64,000 nt of DNA from Chromobacterium sinusclupearum (GCF_002902845.1 NZ_PPTF01000073.1:239808-303807); one strand, 5' to 3'; shown: positions 48,999-58,050, counted from the stretch's first letter. The notes: a model not told the origin generated them from the letters alone. Made by a program: numbers and translations.

Positions 48999-49752
48999 AT
49001 TCCCCTCCAGTCATTGCTTGACAATGACATAAACGTAGCAGCTGTAAAGGGAAAGCGGAAGGACAAAAAGCCTGCTTGGCGGGCAACGCCCATGCGGAGG
49101 AATGGAGACGCTAAGCGGCGGCGGCCAATGGGATGAAGCCATTGCGACCGGATGGCAGCGGGCCATAGGCAAAGCCGGCGCCAGCGGGCGAGACGCCGTA
49201 CAAGAACCGCACCAGGCGTAACAAAAAATAATGAAAACAGCTATTTAGGCCAGCCATAAAAGACCGATATAAAGGCCAGCAGGCCCGATCATCTCACCAC
49301 GGAGAGACAGTTAGCGGCAAATCCAGGCGAACCTTCCGATCCCTCATCTTGATTGGTTGCGCCGCGCCCCACCGCCATCCGCAGCATCCCACCAGACCGC
49401 TCTTCCGGCGAGGACTCCGGCTACGGTCAAACTGCGAGACGGCAAGCGGCTGCGACGCCAGATTGCCAGCGCACTGCGCGACAACATCAACTCAGGCCAT
49501 CCCCAAGCGGATGGCCTTTGTTATGGCGGTTTCAGGCCGGCTGCCGCGCCTGGGTCAGTAATGCTCCCGCGCCGCCCGGCGAATGGTCGAGGCATGGTTC
49601 CCAGCAAGGCAGTTTGCTCACCCACAAACTGCGCCTTTATAACCGCCGGCCCATGCCATCCGGCTTTTACCAAACGTTTACCCTTGGCGCAGGCACTTGG
49701 CGGCCTGCCGCGGTCTATTCCTGTTTAGTCATCGCAACAGGAATCGATAGCC
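48999..49752. other. Non-coding stretch upstream of nuoA
   Basis: No gene is supported. The left third is AT-richer and may carry the promoter of the deaminase. A hairpin with a T-rich tail at 49495-49521 looks like a terminator although no gene precedes it on the plus strand. A short in-frame segment (KRLRRQIASALRDNI, near 49439) resembles a protein fragment, but the frame has no start signals. Confidence 0.4.
49495..49521 (+). terminator. Terminator-like hairpin without an upstream gene
   Basis: GGCCATCC-CCAAGC-GGATGGCC followed by TTTGTT. It could close a small RNA or serve nothing. Confidence 0.5.
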
Positions 49753-50112
49753 ATGCTGGAAAACTACTTCCCCATCTTGCTGTTCATCGTGGTGGGCCTG
49801 CTGATGGGGGTTCTGCCTATGCTGGCGGGCCGCTTGCTGGGCCCCAACCGGCCAGACCCGGAAAAACTGTCGCCCTACGAGTGCGGCTTTGAGGCCTTTG
49901 GCGACGCGCGCAGACGCTTCGATGTGCGCTACTACCTGGTGGCCATCCTGTTCATCCTGTTCGATCTGGAAGTGGCCTTCATGATTCCGTGGGCGGTGAC
50001 GTTGAAAGACGAGCTGGGCCTGTTTGGCCTGGGCGCGATGGCGGTATTCCTGGCTTTCCTGACCATAGGCTTTTTCTACGAATGGAAAAAAGGCGCGCTG
50101 GAGTGGGATTGA
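49753..50112 (+). CDS. nuoA: NADH-quinone oxidoreductase subunit A, solitary copy
   Basis: The 119-residue product has three membrane helices and the NuoA loop [10 protein letters not shown] with the conserved acidic and Cys residues, then [18 protein letters not shown]. It would be one of the membrane-arm subunits of complex I. Unlike usual, nuoB does not follow: a terminator begins 17 bp after the stop codon and the next gene is mgtE on the other strand. Thus it is a detached or duplicate nuoA. Confidence 0.92.
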   Translation: MLENYFPILLFIVVGLLMGVLPMLAGRLLGPNRPDPEKLSPYECGFEAFGDARRRFDVRYYLVAILFILFDLEVAFMIPWAVTLKDELGLFGLGAMAVFLAFLTIGFFYEWKKGALEWD

Positions 50113-50128
50113 GCGCATAGCGGCACGC

Positions 50129-50163
50129 AAAAAGGCCGTCCACGCTGGGACGGCCTTTTTCTT
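50129..50163. terminator. Bidirectional intrinsic terminator
   Basis: AAAAAGGCCGTCC and GGACGGCCTTTTT form a long stem with flanking A and T tracts between the convergent nuoA and mgtE. Confidence 0.92.
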
Positions 50164-50198
50164 TACGCGGCGGATGCAAACCAGCCCACGATAAGCGC

Positions 50199-50888
50199 TT
50201 ACACCAGATTACCGCCCAGAATCACCATGGCGAAGCCCAGGTAGATCAGCACGCCGACGAAGTCGCAAATGCTGGTGAGCATAGGCGAGGACAGGGTGGC
50301 CGGGTCGGCGCCGAACCGTTTAGCGGCAAACGGCAGGACAGCGCCAATAATCGAACCGGTCAGGGTGCAGGCGAACATGGATACGCCCACCACCAGCAGA
50401 ATGTCGCCGCCCGGAGATTTGGTGAAATGGGCCATCACCACCTCGGCAACCGCGACAACGGAAGCCAGCATGCAGGCAATCACGATTTCCTTTTTCAACA
50501 CCAGGAACACATCCTTGGCGCGGACCTTCAAGTCTTGCAGCGCGATGGAGCGGATGACCAGCGTGGCGACCTGGCTGGCGGAGTTGCCGCCCATGTCCAC
50601 GATGGCCGGCAGGAAGGCCGCCAGAATGATGGCTTGGTCCAGCAGCTCGGTCTGACCGGCAATGATGCTGCTGGTCAAGATGCCAAAGGCAGTCAGGATG
50701 AGCAGCCACATGGCGCGCACCCGGAAAATGCGCCAGATGCTGTCGCGCTTCATGTCCAGATCATTGCCATCGATCGCGTGGTTGCCGCCGAAGTCGGAGA
50801 TATCGTCCGCCACTTCCTTCACGTAATCAGCGTTTACCCAGCGCATGCCTTGCGCGTCAGTCATGTAGATTTTGCTTGCTTGGTTCAT
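50199..50888 (-). CDS. mgtE: MgtE-type Mg2+ transporter, transmembrane domain only
   Basis: The 229-residue product has five membrane helices of the MgtE pore domain, with PAIVDMGGNSASQVATL in helix 2-3 and DPATLSSPMLTSICDFVGVLIYL carrying the ion-site Asp in helix 5. The family's cytosolic N domain and CBS pair, which sense Mg2+ and gate the pore, are missing; only about 55 residues precede the first helix. GGAAAGG precedes the ATG at 50888. A long leader with a MgtL-like ORF lies upstream. Confidence 0.88.
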   Translation of the reverse strand: MNQASKIYMTDAQGMRWVNADYVKEVADDISDFGGNHAIDGNDLDMKRDSIWRIFRVRAMWLLILTAFGILTSSIIAGQTELLDQAIILAAFLPAIVDMGGNSASQVATLVIRSIALQDLKVRAKDVFLVLKKEIVIACMLASVVAVAEVVMAHFTKSPGGDILLVVGVSMFACTLTGSIIGAVLPFAAKRFGADPATLSSPMLTSICDFVGVLIYLGFAMVILGGNLV

Positions 50889-51053
50889 TTGGCGTTGCCT
50901 TTCCAAATTGCAGATGCGCCCCGATCAGAATGATCCATCCCAGCTGCCGGGAATTCGCGCAAAAGCAAATCTTCAGTTTTAACAATTTTAATGTAAAATG
51001 GATATTTTTTGGCGTTTCATCAAAAAATGCGCCACTACTCTCAGACAAGTTTT

Positions 51054-51233
51054 TTAAATCAGATACCTATCCAATACAGCGACAGCAGAAACGCTTACAG
51101 AATGAACGTGCCCGGACTTTTTAGTGCGGCAGAAATCTTGCAACTTCCCCTCACATGCGCGCCGATGCGTTTCATCCGGACGCACATCCCCCTGCCTCTG
51201 GAAAAAACACGCGCCTGCCAACGATAGACGCAA
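51054..51233 (-). CDS. Possible 59-codon leader ORF upstream of mgtE
   Basis: A TTG codon sits 5 bases after a perfect GGAGG (51239-51243) and opens a 59-codon frame that ends 165 bp before mgtE. The product has no recognised family. The start signal is strong but the start codon is rare, so this is only a candidate. Confidence 0.25.
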   Translation of the reverse strand: MRLSLAGACFFQRQGDVRPDETHRRACEGKLQDFCRTKKSGHVHSVSVSAVAVLDRYLI

Positions 51234-51346
51234 GGTTTCCTCCGTATAGCAACGGAAAATTCAAAAAGGGGAGAGACAGACGAGACTAGGCCGCGCCCAT
51301 TTCCGGGTCATGCCGACGGGACTGCCACCGCCCGCCAAGACCTAGG

Positions 51347-51400
51347 TCAGCGGGACAAGGGCTCCGGCCGGCACGGTCGAGGTTCTGGTTCTTCAGACAT
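51347..51400 (-). CDS. Candidate Mg2+-sensing leader peptide, Pro/Glu-rich, 17 residues
   Basis: ATG, preceded by GGAG at 6-base spacing, opens a 17-codon ORF: MSEEPEPRPCRPEPLSR. Five prolines alternate with acidic and basic residues. It has the same length as the Salmonella and E. coli MgtL leader peptide (as I recall, [17 protein letters not shown]), whose EPDP stretch destabilises ribosomes in low Mg2+. It lies on the mgtE strand 458 bp upstream. A C/T-rich, G-poor tract (about 51263-51285) follows, as in Rho-dependent leaders. Function is inferred. Confidence 0.5.
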   Translation of the reverse strand: MSEEPEPRPCRPEPLSR

Positions 51401-51708
51401 CGAAATCTCCGTGTAGCGGATCAAGGGAAGAAGCTGACAGGCAGCCGCAATGGCGGCGCTTGCCGGTAGCTCCGGTTCAATAGGAACTGGCGGATGCGAT
51501 GCGGCGGGCCCAAGGCCGGCCGGCGCTGCCCGAAGGCAAAAGAGGAGAGAGCGGAGGCCCGAGGGCCAATGACGCCACACCCTGGCTTGCAGGATGCGAC
51601 AGTAGAAGAATCAGACTGCGCGAATCCCGCAAAGCGACGTGTCGATGAAGGATCGACTACACCCGTCGTTGTTCACGATGAACCTTTGCTTTGTGGATAA
51701 CGCGGCAG

Positions 51709-51737
51709 ACTATATCCGTCCGAACCAATCAAATCAA
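51709..51737 (-). promoter_or_regulatory. Possible promoter for the mgtE leader transcript
   Basis: On the minus strand TTGATT, a 17-bp spacer and TATAGT point towards the leader ORF and mgtE. The resulting leader would be about 800 bases long. Confidence 0.35.
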
Positions 51738-51955
51738 ACTTTGTAACCGCTATTTTACACTTCACTCGCCAAAACAGGAAAATCAATTCTAAAAAATGCT
51801 TAAAAATACACACTAAATTTATTTGACATTAAATGAATGCGCCAAGCTGCAGCCTCACCGCCGACGCTTGGTGATAAGCCGACAGGCCAAATGGATACAA
51901 TAAGGCGGCATACATTTGTGTAACATTCAGTCTTTATGACAAGCATTTTTCCTCC

Positions 51956-52870
51956 ATGATCGTTCGCCATATTCCCTCCTGGTTCCGCCTGCTGTTCGTC
52001 TGGCATGGCTCGGTGCTGCCGCGCATCTGGCCGCGGCTGCTGATGGTGTTGGCGGTGGGACTGGTCGCCGCCGGCTTGCGTCACTGGTGGCTGCAAAGCC
52101 TGCGCGACTCTTCGCTGAGCATCCCCACTTTCACGCTGCTGGGCGTATCGCTGGCCATCTTCCTGGGCTTTCGCAACTCCGTCAGCTACGACCGCTTCTG
52201 GGAAGCCCGCAAACTATGGGGCGCGCTGCTGATCGCCAGCCGCTCGCTGACCCGGCAAATGCTGGCCGCGCTGGGAGACAACGACGACAGCAGCCGTTTC
52301 ATCGACGGCGTGTGCGCCTTTGCCTACGCCCTGAAAGCGCAATTGCGCGGCCAGGACGCGGAGGCGCAGCTGCGCCGGTTGTTGCCGGCGGAGGCCCTGG
52401 AAAAAGTGCTGGCCGGAAGTTTCCGCCCGGCCCTGATTTTGGTCTGGCTGGGCCGCGAAGCGCAGCGGCTGCAGCGCGCCGGCCAGCTCAGCGAACTGCA
52501 ATGGCACGCGCTGGACCGCAATCTGAACACGCTGTCGGAAATCCTGGGCGGCTGCGAGCGCATCGCCTCCACCCCCATGCCCTTCACCTACCGCGTGCTG
52601 CTGAACCGCACCATCACCATTTATTGCCTGCTGCTGCCGGCCGGGCTGGTGACCAGCATAGGCTGGCTGACGCCGCCGATCGCGGTTTTCATCGCCTACA
52701 CCTATTTCGCGCTGGAACAGATTGCCGAAGAACTGGAAGAGCCGTTCGGCACCGAAGGCAACGACCTGCCGCTGGCGACCTTGTGCCACACCATAGAAGC
52801 GTCGCTGCGCGAGATGCAGGGTTTGCCGCTGCAGCCGCCGCCGCCGCGCCAGGGCATCTACCTTCATTGA
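51956..52870 (+). CDS. Bestrophin-family anion channel (YneE-like)
   Basis: The 304-residue product has the bestrophin pattern: paired helices near the N-terminus with LLGVSLAIFLGFRNSVSYDRFWEARKLWG, and later PMPFTYRVLLNRTITIYCLLLP with LEEPFGTEGNDLPL as the acidic segment. Bacterial members form pentameric ion channels. The gene has its own upstream region and is 67 bp ahead of mdlA. Confidence 0.9.
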   Translation: MIVRHIPSWFRLLFVWHGSVLPRIWPRLLMVLAVGLVAAGLRHWWLQSLRDSSLSIPTFTLLGVSLAIFLGFRNSVSYDRFWEARKLWGALLIASRSLTRQMLAALGDNDDSSRFIDGVCAFAYALKAQLRGQDAEAQLRRLLPAEALEKVLAGSFRPALILVWLGREAQRLQRAGQLSELQWHALDRNLNTLSEILGGCERIASTPMPFTYRVLLNRTITIYCLLLPAGLVTSIGWLTPPIAVFIAYTYFALEQIAEELEEPFGTEGNDLPLATLCHTIEASLREMQGLPLQPPPPRQGIYLH

Positions 52871-52937
52871 TAGAAGGTAGCAATGACAATGGCCTTACCA
52901 TAGAATGGACCACTCCCCCACTTAGCCTGGTCCGTCC

Positions 52938-54680
52938 ATGACCCTGTCCCGTCTGTTATTCAGCTTTGTCACGCGCCACTGGCGCTCCTACATCCTGGCG
53001 GCGCTGATGTTGGCGACGGTGGCGGTGCTGACAGTCATGATCCCGCGCCAGGTGGGCCACATCGTGGATGCGCTGGTGGCGCGCAAGCTGTCCGGCGACG
53101 AGCTGCTGGGGCAGCTGGCCTGGCTGCTGGGCATGGGCCTGGCCATCTATTTCCTGCGCGTGGGCTGGCGGCTGCAGCTGTTTTCCGTGTCCTACCAGCT
53201 GGGCGTGGAGCTGCGCACCCGGCTCTACAAGCAGCTGTCGCGCCAGGGGCCGGGCTTTTTCCAAAGCCAGCGCACCGGCGATTTGATGGCGCTGGCCACC
53301 AATGACATCGACTCGGTGGAAATGGCCGCCGGCGAGGCCATGCTGGCCGGCTTCGACGGCGCGCTGTCCCTGGTGCTGGTGCTGGGCATGATGACGCTGG
53401 GCGTGGACTGGCGGCTGGCGCTGGCCGCGCTGCTGCCGTTTCCCTTCATGGCCTGGGCCTTCTCCCGCATCGCCAAATACATCCACCATCACTGGGACGA
53501 GGCGCTGAAGCGCTTCGGCAAGCTCAACAATCACGTGCAGGAAACGCTCAGCGGCGTGCGCACGCTGCGCGCGCTGGGGCTGGAAGCGCGCAACGACGCC
53601 GAGCTGGCGCAACTGGCCGAGGCTGCCGCTCACAGCAGCTTCGAGGCGCAGCGCGGAGAGGCGGCGTTCGAGCCGGTGGTGGGCGTATCCCTGGTTTCCG
53701 CCACCGCCATCGCGCTGACGGTGGGCGGCTATCTGGTATGGCATGGCCAGCTGACCATAGGCGCGCTCACCAGCTTCAATATGTATCTGGTGCAGCTGAT
53801 CTGGCCGATGTTCGCCGCCGGCTGGGTGCTGTCGCTGCTGCAGCGCGGCTCCGCCGCCTGGCAGCGGCTGCAACCGACGCTGGACGCCGAGCTCGATGTG
53901 GCGGACAGCGGCACCCGCGCCGATCTGACGCCCGGCGCCCTGCATTTCGACAAGCTGACTTTCCACTACGCGCCGGACGCCGCCGCCGCGCTGCGCCAAG
54001 TGTCCATAGACCTGCCGCCAGGCCGCACGCTGGGCGTGGTCGGCCCCACCGGCAGCGGCAAGTCCACGCTGCTGAAGCTGCTGCTGCGGCAATACCCGCT
54101 ACAGCAAGGCAATATCCGCTGGAACGGCGTGGACATCGCCGACTACCGCCTGGCGACGCTGCGCAGCGCCATCAGCTGGGTGCCGCAGGAGGCCTTCCTA
54201 TTCTCCGCCAGCGTGGCGGAAAACATCGCGCTGGCGCGGCCGGAAGCCAGCCAGGCAGAGATAGAACGCGTGGCGCGGCTGGCGGCGGTGCACGAGGACA
54301 TCCTGCGCCTGCCCCAAGGCTACAACACGCCCGTGGGCGAAAAAGGCGTGGCCCTGTCCGGCGGCCAGCGCCAGCGCGTCGCCATCGCCCGCGCCCTGCT
54401 GGCCGACGCGCCGCTGTTGCTGCTGGACGACGCCTTGTCCGCGGTGGACACCCAGACCGAGACGCAAATCCTGCAACACCTGCGCGAGGCGCGGCGCGGC
54501 CGCAGCGTCATCATCGTCAGCCACCGCCTGTCCGCCGTAGCCGACGCCGACCACATCATCGCGCTGCACCACGGCCACATCGCCGAACAAGGCAGCCACG
54601 AGCAACTGCTGCAAGGCGATGGCTGGTACGCCAGCCAGTGGCGCTATCAACAACTGGAGGCCAGCCTCGATGAAATCTGA
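52938..54680 (+). CDS. mdlA: ABC exporter half-transporter MdlA (degenerate catalytic site)
   Basis: The 580-residue protein has an N-terminal six-helix exporter domain and a C-terminal ATPase with GPTGSGKST (Walker A), LSGGQRQR (signature) and LLLLDDALSAVD (Walker B). The residue after Walker B is Asp where active ATPases have Glu, typical for one partner of heterodimeric exporters. Its end overlaps the mdlB start by 11 bp, so the two are coupled. Probable drug or lipid exporter. Confidence 0.92.
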   Translation: MTLSRLLFSFVTRHWRSYILAALMLATVAVLTVMIPRQVGHIVDALVARKLSGDELLGQLAWLLGMGLAIYFLRVGWRLQLFSVSYQLGVELRTRLYKQLSRQGPGFFQSQRTGDLMALATNDIDSVEMAAGEAMLAGFDGALSLVLVLGMMTLGVDWRLALAALLPFPFMAWAFSRIAKYIHHHWDEALKRFGKLNNHVQETLSGVRTLRALGLEARNDAELAQLAEAAAHSSFEAQRGEAAFEPVVGVSLVSATAIALTVGGYLVWHGQLTIGALTSFNMYLVQLIWPMFAAGWVLSLLQRGSAAWQRLQPTLDAELDVADSGTRADLTPGALHFDKLTFHYAPDAAAALRQVSIDLPPGRTLGVVGPTGSGKSTLLKLLLRQYPLQQGNIRWNGVDIADYRLATLRSAISWVPQEAFLFSASVAENIALARPEASQAEIERVARLAAVHEDILRLPQGYNTPVGEKGVALSGGQRQRVAIARALLADAPLLLLDDALSAVDTQTETQILQHLREARRGRSVIIVSHRLSAVADADHIIALHHGHIAEQGSHEQLLQGDGWYASQWRYQQLEASLDEI

Positions 54681-56430
54681 CGCCACCCGCACCCAAACCC
54701 GCGAGGCCGTCGCCCTGTTGACCGACGCCGCCCGCCCCGACTTGAACCATCTGTGGCGCGGCGGCGGCTGGCTGCTGATCGCCGCCCTGCTGGAAGCGGC
54801 CGCCCCCTTGCTGGGCAAGATCTTCATCGACAGCTATCTGCTGCCGCACCGGCTGGAATGGGGCGCCATCGCCGGCCTGCTGGCCGGCAGCCTGCTGCTG
54901 GGCGTGGCGGCCGCCGTGCTGCGCTACCAGCAGCTGGTGCGGCTGGCCGGCGTGGCCATGCGCGCGGTGGTTCGGCTGCGCGAGCGCGTGTACGGCCATG
55001 TCATACGCCTGCCCATGGCCTTTTTCGACCAAGCCATCACCGGCCAGCTGGTCAGCCGCGTCACCAACGACACCGAGTCGGTCAAAGCGCTGTATGTGCA
55101 GGCGCTGTTCGTCATCCTCAACAGCAGCATCGTGGTGCTGGGCGCGCTGGCGGCCATGGCCTGGCTGGACTGGCGGCTGATGCTGGTGACGCTGCTGCTG
55201 TTCCCGGCCACATTCGCCATCATCTGGCTGTACCAGCGGCTCAGCGCGCCGTCGGTGGCGCGCGCGCGCGCCCTGCGCAGCGACATCAACGCGCAGATGG
55301 CGGAGTCGATCGCCGGCATCTCCGTGCTGCAAGCCAGCAATGCCGAGGGCCGCTTCATCGGCCGCTTTGACGACACCAACCAGCGCTATTACCAGGCGCG
55401 GCTGCGCGAGCTGAATGCCAACGCCTGGCTGCTGCGTCCGGCGCTGGACCTGCTCAACGTGCTGCTCTTGATCGCCGTGATCTACAGTTACGGCGCGCGC
55501 GAGCTGGGCGGCGTGGAAATCGGCGTGCTGTACGCCTTCGTCGGCTATATCGGCCGCGTGGTGGAGCCGCTGATCCAGATCACGCTGCAGTTTGGCCAGC
55601 TGCAGCAGGCCGTAGTGGCGGCCAGCCGCGTCAGCCACCTGCTGCGGGAGCCCGCCGCGCAGCAGCCCGGCGCAGACGGCCGCATCGCCGCCGGCGCGGT
55701 CAGCTTCCGCCAGCTGACTTTCGGCTACCAGCCGGAACACCCGGTGCTGCACGAGCTGAGCCTGGAGATACCAGCCGGCGGCTTCGTCGGCATCGTCGGC
55801 CATACCGGCAGCGGCAAGTCCACCCTGCTGTCGCTGCTGCTGCGCTTCTACCGGCCGCAGCACGGCGACATCCTGATCGACGGCCAGCCGCTGGAATCCA
55901 TCAGCGACGCCGCCTTCCGCGCCGGCATCGGCCTGGTGCCGCAGGACCCGTTCCTGCTGGCGGCCAGCGCGCGGGAAAACATCGACATGGGGCGCGGCCT
56001 GTCGCAACAGGCCATCGAGGACGCCGCCCGCGCCGCCGACGTGCACGAGTTGATCCTGTCGCTGGAAAATGGCTACGACAGCGATATGGGCGAAAGCGGC
56101 GCGCGGCTGTCCAGCGGCCAGAAGCAGCTGATCGCCATCGCCCGCGCCTTGGCAGGCAAGCCGCGCATCCTGCTCTTGGACGAAGCCACCTCGCACATCG
56201 ACAGCGAAACCGAACAGCTGGTGCAGCAGGCGCTGACGCGGCTGGCCGGCAAGATCACGCTGATCTCCATCGCCCACCGCCTGTCCACGATACGCGACGC
56301 CGACACCATCATCGTGCTGAACCACGGCCGCATCGCCGAAACCGGCGACCACGAACAGCTGATGCGGCTGGGCGGCATCTACCAGCGGCTATATCTGTTG
56401 CAGCAGCTGCAGACGGAGGAAACCGCATGA
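54670..56430 (+). CDS. mdlB: ABC exporter half-transporter MdlB (intact catalytic site)
   Basis: The 586-residue partner has six membrane helices and an ATPase with GHTGSGKST, signature LSSGQKQL and Walker B ILLLDEATSHID with the catalytic Glu. The Gly-to-Ser change in the signature is seen in MdlB relatives. Together with MdlA it makes a heterodimer with one normal and one degenerate ATP site. ATG at 54670 fits; the frame is open 17 codons further upstream. Confidence 0.92.
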   Translation: MKSDATRTQTREAVALLTDAARPDLNHLWRGGGWLLIAALLEAAAPLLGKIFIDSYLLPHRLEWGAIAGLLAGSLLLGVAAAVLRYQQLVRLAGVAMRAVVRLRERVYGHVIRLPMAFFDQAITGQLVSRVTNDTESVKALYVQALFVILNSSIVVLGALAAMAWLDWRLMLVTLLLFPATFAIIWLYQRLSAPSVARARALRSDINAQMAESIAGISVLQASNAEGRFIGRFDDTNQRYYQARLRELNANAWLLRPALDLLNVLLLIAVIYSYGARELGGVEIGVLYAFVGYIGRVVEPLIQITLQFGQLQQAVVAASRVSHLLREPAAQQPGADGRIAAGAVSFRQLTFGYQPEHPVLHELSLEIPAGGFVGIVGHTGSGKSTLLSLLLRFYRPQHGDILIDGQPLESISDAAFRAGIGLVPQDPFLLAASARENIDMGRGLSQQAIEDAARAADVHELILSLENGYDSDMGESGARLSSGQKQLIAIARALAGKPRILLLDEATSHIDSETEQLVQQALTRLAGKITLISIAHRLSTIRDADTIIVLNHGRIAETGDHEQLMRLGGIYQRLYLLQQLQTEETA

Positions 56431-56522
56431 ACATCGACGCCTCCGCGCCGAGATAGCCGCCATCATGCGGTTGAACGCGTATGCTCAAAATGAAACATAA
56501 AGACCCAGAGACCTCCGCCGCG

Positions 56523-57203
56523 ATGAAACCTATTATTTGCCTTCTCACAGCGGGCATGTTGTTGTCTGCCCTGCCCTGTCGCGCCGACGACGGCAAGGAC
56601 CTCGACTTGTCCATCAGCACGGAGCTGATGACCCGCAAGACCGACTACGGCAACTCGTCGCGGCTGCAGCCCAGCGTGGACATGCAGTACCGCACCCGCT
56701 TCGGCGCCCTGTACATCCAGGACGGCGAAGGCGGCTGGGCGCTGCCGGCGCCGGGCGGCTGGGTGTCGCTGGGCGTGGCCAGCGAGCCGGCGTGGAGCCT
56801 GGGCGGCGGTGTGTCGCAGAGCCTGGCGCTGGCGCGCTACGGCTTCGACCTGCCGCGCGACGGCAGCCTGTCCTTCGGCTACGCCAGCCGCATCGGCAGC
56901 AGCCATCCGGGGCAACTGCTGGCGGCCACGCTGGACGCGCCGCTGGGCGACTGGATGGGACAGAAATTCTCGGTGCTGGGCTGGGCCAGCCTGGCCAACC
57001 AGAAACGCCGCCTGGGCTTGAATCACAGCGATGACGGCCCCGGCTGGCAGCTGGAGCAGAGCAATCTGCTGCTGGTGATGTCGCATCCGCTCGCCAAGCA
57101 CTGGACGCTGGACCTGGGCGCCGGCAGCCGCTGGGCGGCCGAGAATACCGGCAGCCACACCGCAGGCTGGCAAACCCTGCTGGGCTTCACCTGGAAACTG
57201 TGA
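56523..57203 (+). CDS. MipA/OmpV-like outer-membrane protein
   Basis: The 226-residue product has a signal peptide (KPIICLLTAGMLLSALPCRA, cleavage before DDG) and then alternating amphipathic strands with aromatic ends, finishing in WQTLLGFTWKL, a typical beta-barrel C-terminus with aromatic and Leu at the end. The layout resembles MipA/OmpV family barrels. ATG at 56523 is preferred to the upstream ATG at 56481. Its stop overlaps the TatD start (TGATG). Confidence 0.7.
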   Translation: MKPIICLLTAGMLLSALPCRADDGKDLDLSISTELMTRKTDYGNSSRLQPSVDMQYRTRFGALYIQDGEGGWALPAPGGWVSLGVASEPAWSLGGGVSQSLALARYGFDLPRDGSLSFGYASRIGSSHPGQLLAATLDAPLGDWMGQKFSVLGWASLANQKRRLGLNHSDDGPGWQLEQSNLLLVMSHPLAKHWTLDLGAGSRWAAENTGSHTAGWQTLLGFTWKL

Positions 57204-57991
57204 TGCGTTTCGACCCGCTGCCGGCCGCCGCCTGCCTGATAGACAGCCATTGCCACCTAGACGCGCCGGAGCTGCGGCCGGATATCGACGGCGTGGTGGC
57301 GCGGGCGCAGGCAGCCGGCGTCGGCCAGTTGCTGGTGCCAGCAGTGACGGCCGGCAATTTCGACGACGTGCTGGCGATGCGCCAACGCTACGGCTGCTGG
57401 ATCGCCTTCGGCCTGCACCCGATTTATCTGAGCCAGCATCTGGACGATCACTTGGCTCTGCTCGACGCCGCGCTGGCGGCGCATGCGCCGGTGGCCGTCG
57501 GTGAAATCGGCCTCGATTTCTATCTTCCCGAGCTGGACCCGATGCGGCAGGAGGCGCTGCTGGTGGAGCAACTGAAGCTGGCGCGCAAGCACGGCCTCCC
57601 GGCGGTGCTGCATGTGCGCCGCTCGGTGGACCGAGTGCTGAAGCATTTGCGCGAGCAAAAGGTGGAAGGCGGCATCGCGCACGCCTTCAACGGCAGCGAA
57701 CAACAAGCCCAGGCCTTCATCCGCCAGGGCTTCAAGCTGGGTTTCGGCGGCGCGATGACCTACAGCGGCTCGCGCCGCATCCGCCAACTCGCCGCCACCT
57801 TGCCGCTGTCCAACCTGGTGCTGGAAACCGACGCGCCGGACATCCGGCCGGAATACGCCCAGGACGTCCCCAACGAGCCGGCGCAGCTGGCGCGCTTTGT
57901 CGCCGTGCTGGCCGAGTTGCGCGGCATGGAGGTCTCCCCGCTGCGAGACGCGCTCTACGCCAACACGCTGGCGGCGCTGGGATGGACTTGA
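57203..57991 (+). CDS. TatD-family metal-dependent deoxyribonuclease (YjjV-like)
   Basis: The 262-residue TIM barrel has DSHCHLD near the N-terminus (metal His pair), GEIGLDFY (Glu), VLHVRRS (His), AHAFNG (His) and LETDAPDI (Asp), all TatD metal ligands. It should have 3'-5' exonuclease or AP-endonuclease activity as in relatives. ATG at 57203 overlaps the previous stop by one base; a GTG at 57200 is an alternative. Confidence 0.92.
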   Translation: MRFDPLPAAACLIDSHCHLDAPELRPDIDGVVARAQAAGVGQLLVPAVTAGNFDDVLAMRQRYGCWIAFGLHPIYLSQHLDDHLALLDAALAAHAPVAVGEIGLDFYLPELDPMRQEALLVEQLKLARKHGLPAVLHVRRSVDRVLKHLREQKVEGGIAHAFNGSEQQAQAFIRQGFKLGFGGAMTYSGSRRIRQLAATLPLSNLVLETDAPDIRPEYAQDVPNEPAQLARFVAVLAELRGMEVSPLRDALYANTLAALGWT

Positions 57992-58050
57992 ACCTGGCTC
58001 CCATCAGCCGTGCCGCACTGTCGCGGATTCAAAATCCAGGACCATCATGC

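Larger units (their letters stand above)
50889..51955. other. 1-kb intergenic region between mgtE and the bestrophin gene
   Basis: The region has an AT-rich part next to mgtE, a GC-rich structured middle (51250-51700) and an AT-rich part with promoters next to the bestrophin gene. On the minus strand it holds the 17-codon leader ORF, a possible second ORF and a sigma70-like promoter. A lone TTATCCACA (51691-51699, inverted) is present. Confidence 0.5.

Noticed and set aside
49353..49892. Long open frame overlapping the nuoA start
   Set aside because: It overlaps nuoA in another frame and has low-complexity composition; nuoA is clearly real.
51691..51699. Perfect DnaA box (TTATCCACA, inverted) in the mgtE-bestrophin gap
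   Set aside because: A single 9-mer without a cluster or DUE does not make an origin; another exact copy lies inside glmS (15848), so chance is sufficient.
51494..51700. 68-codon plus-strand frame in the mgtE-bestrophin gap
   Set aside because: Charged, low-complexity product without start signals; not supported.
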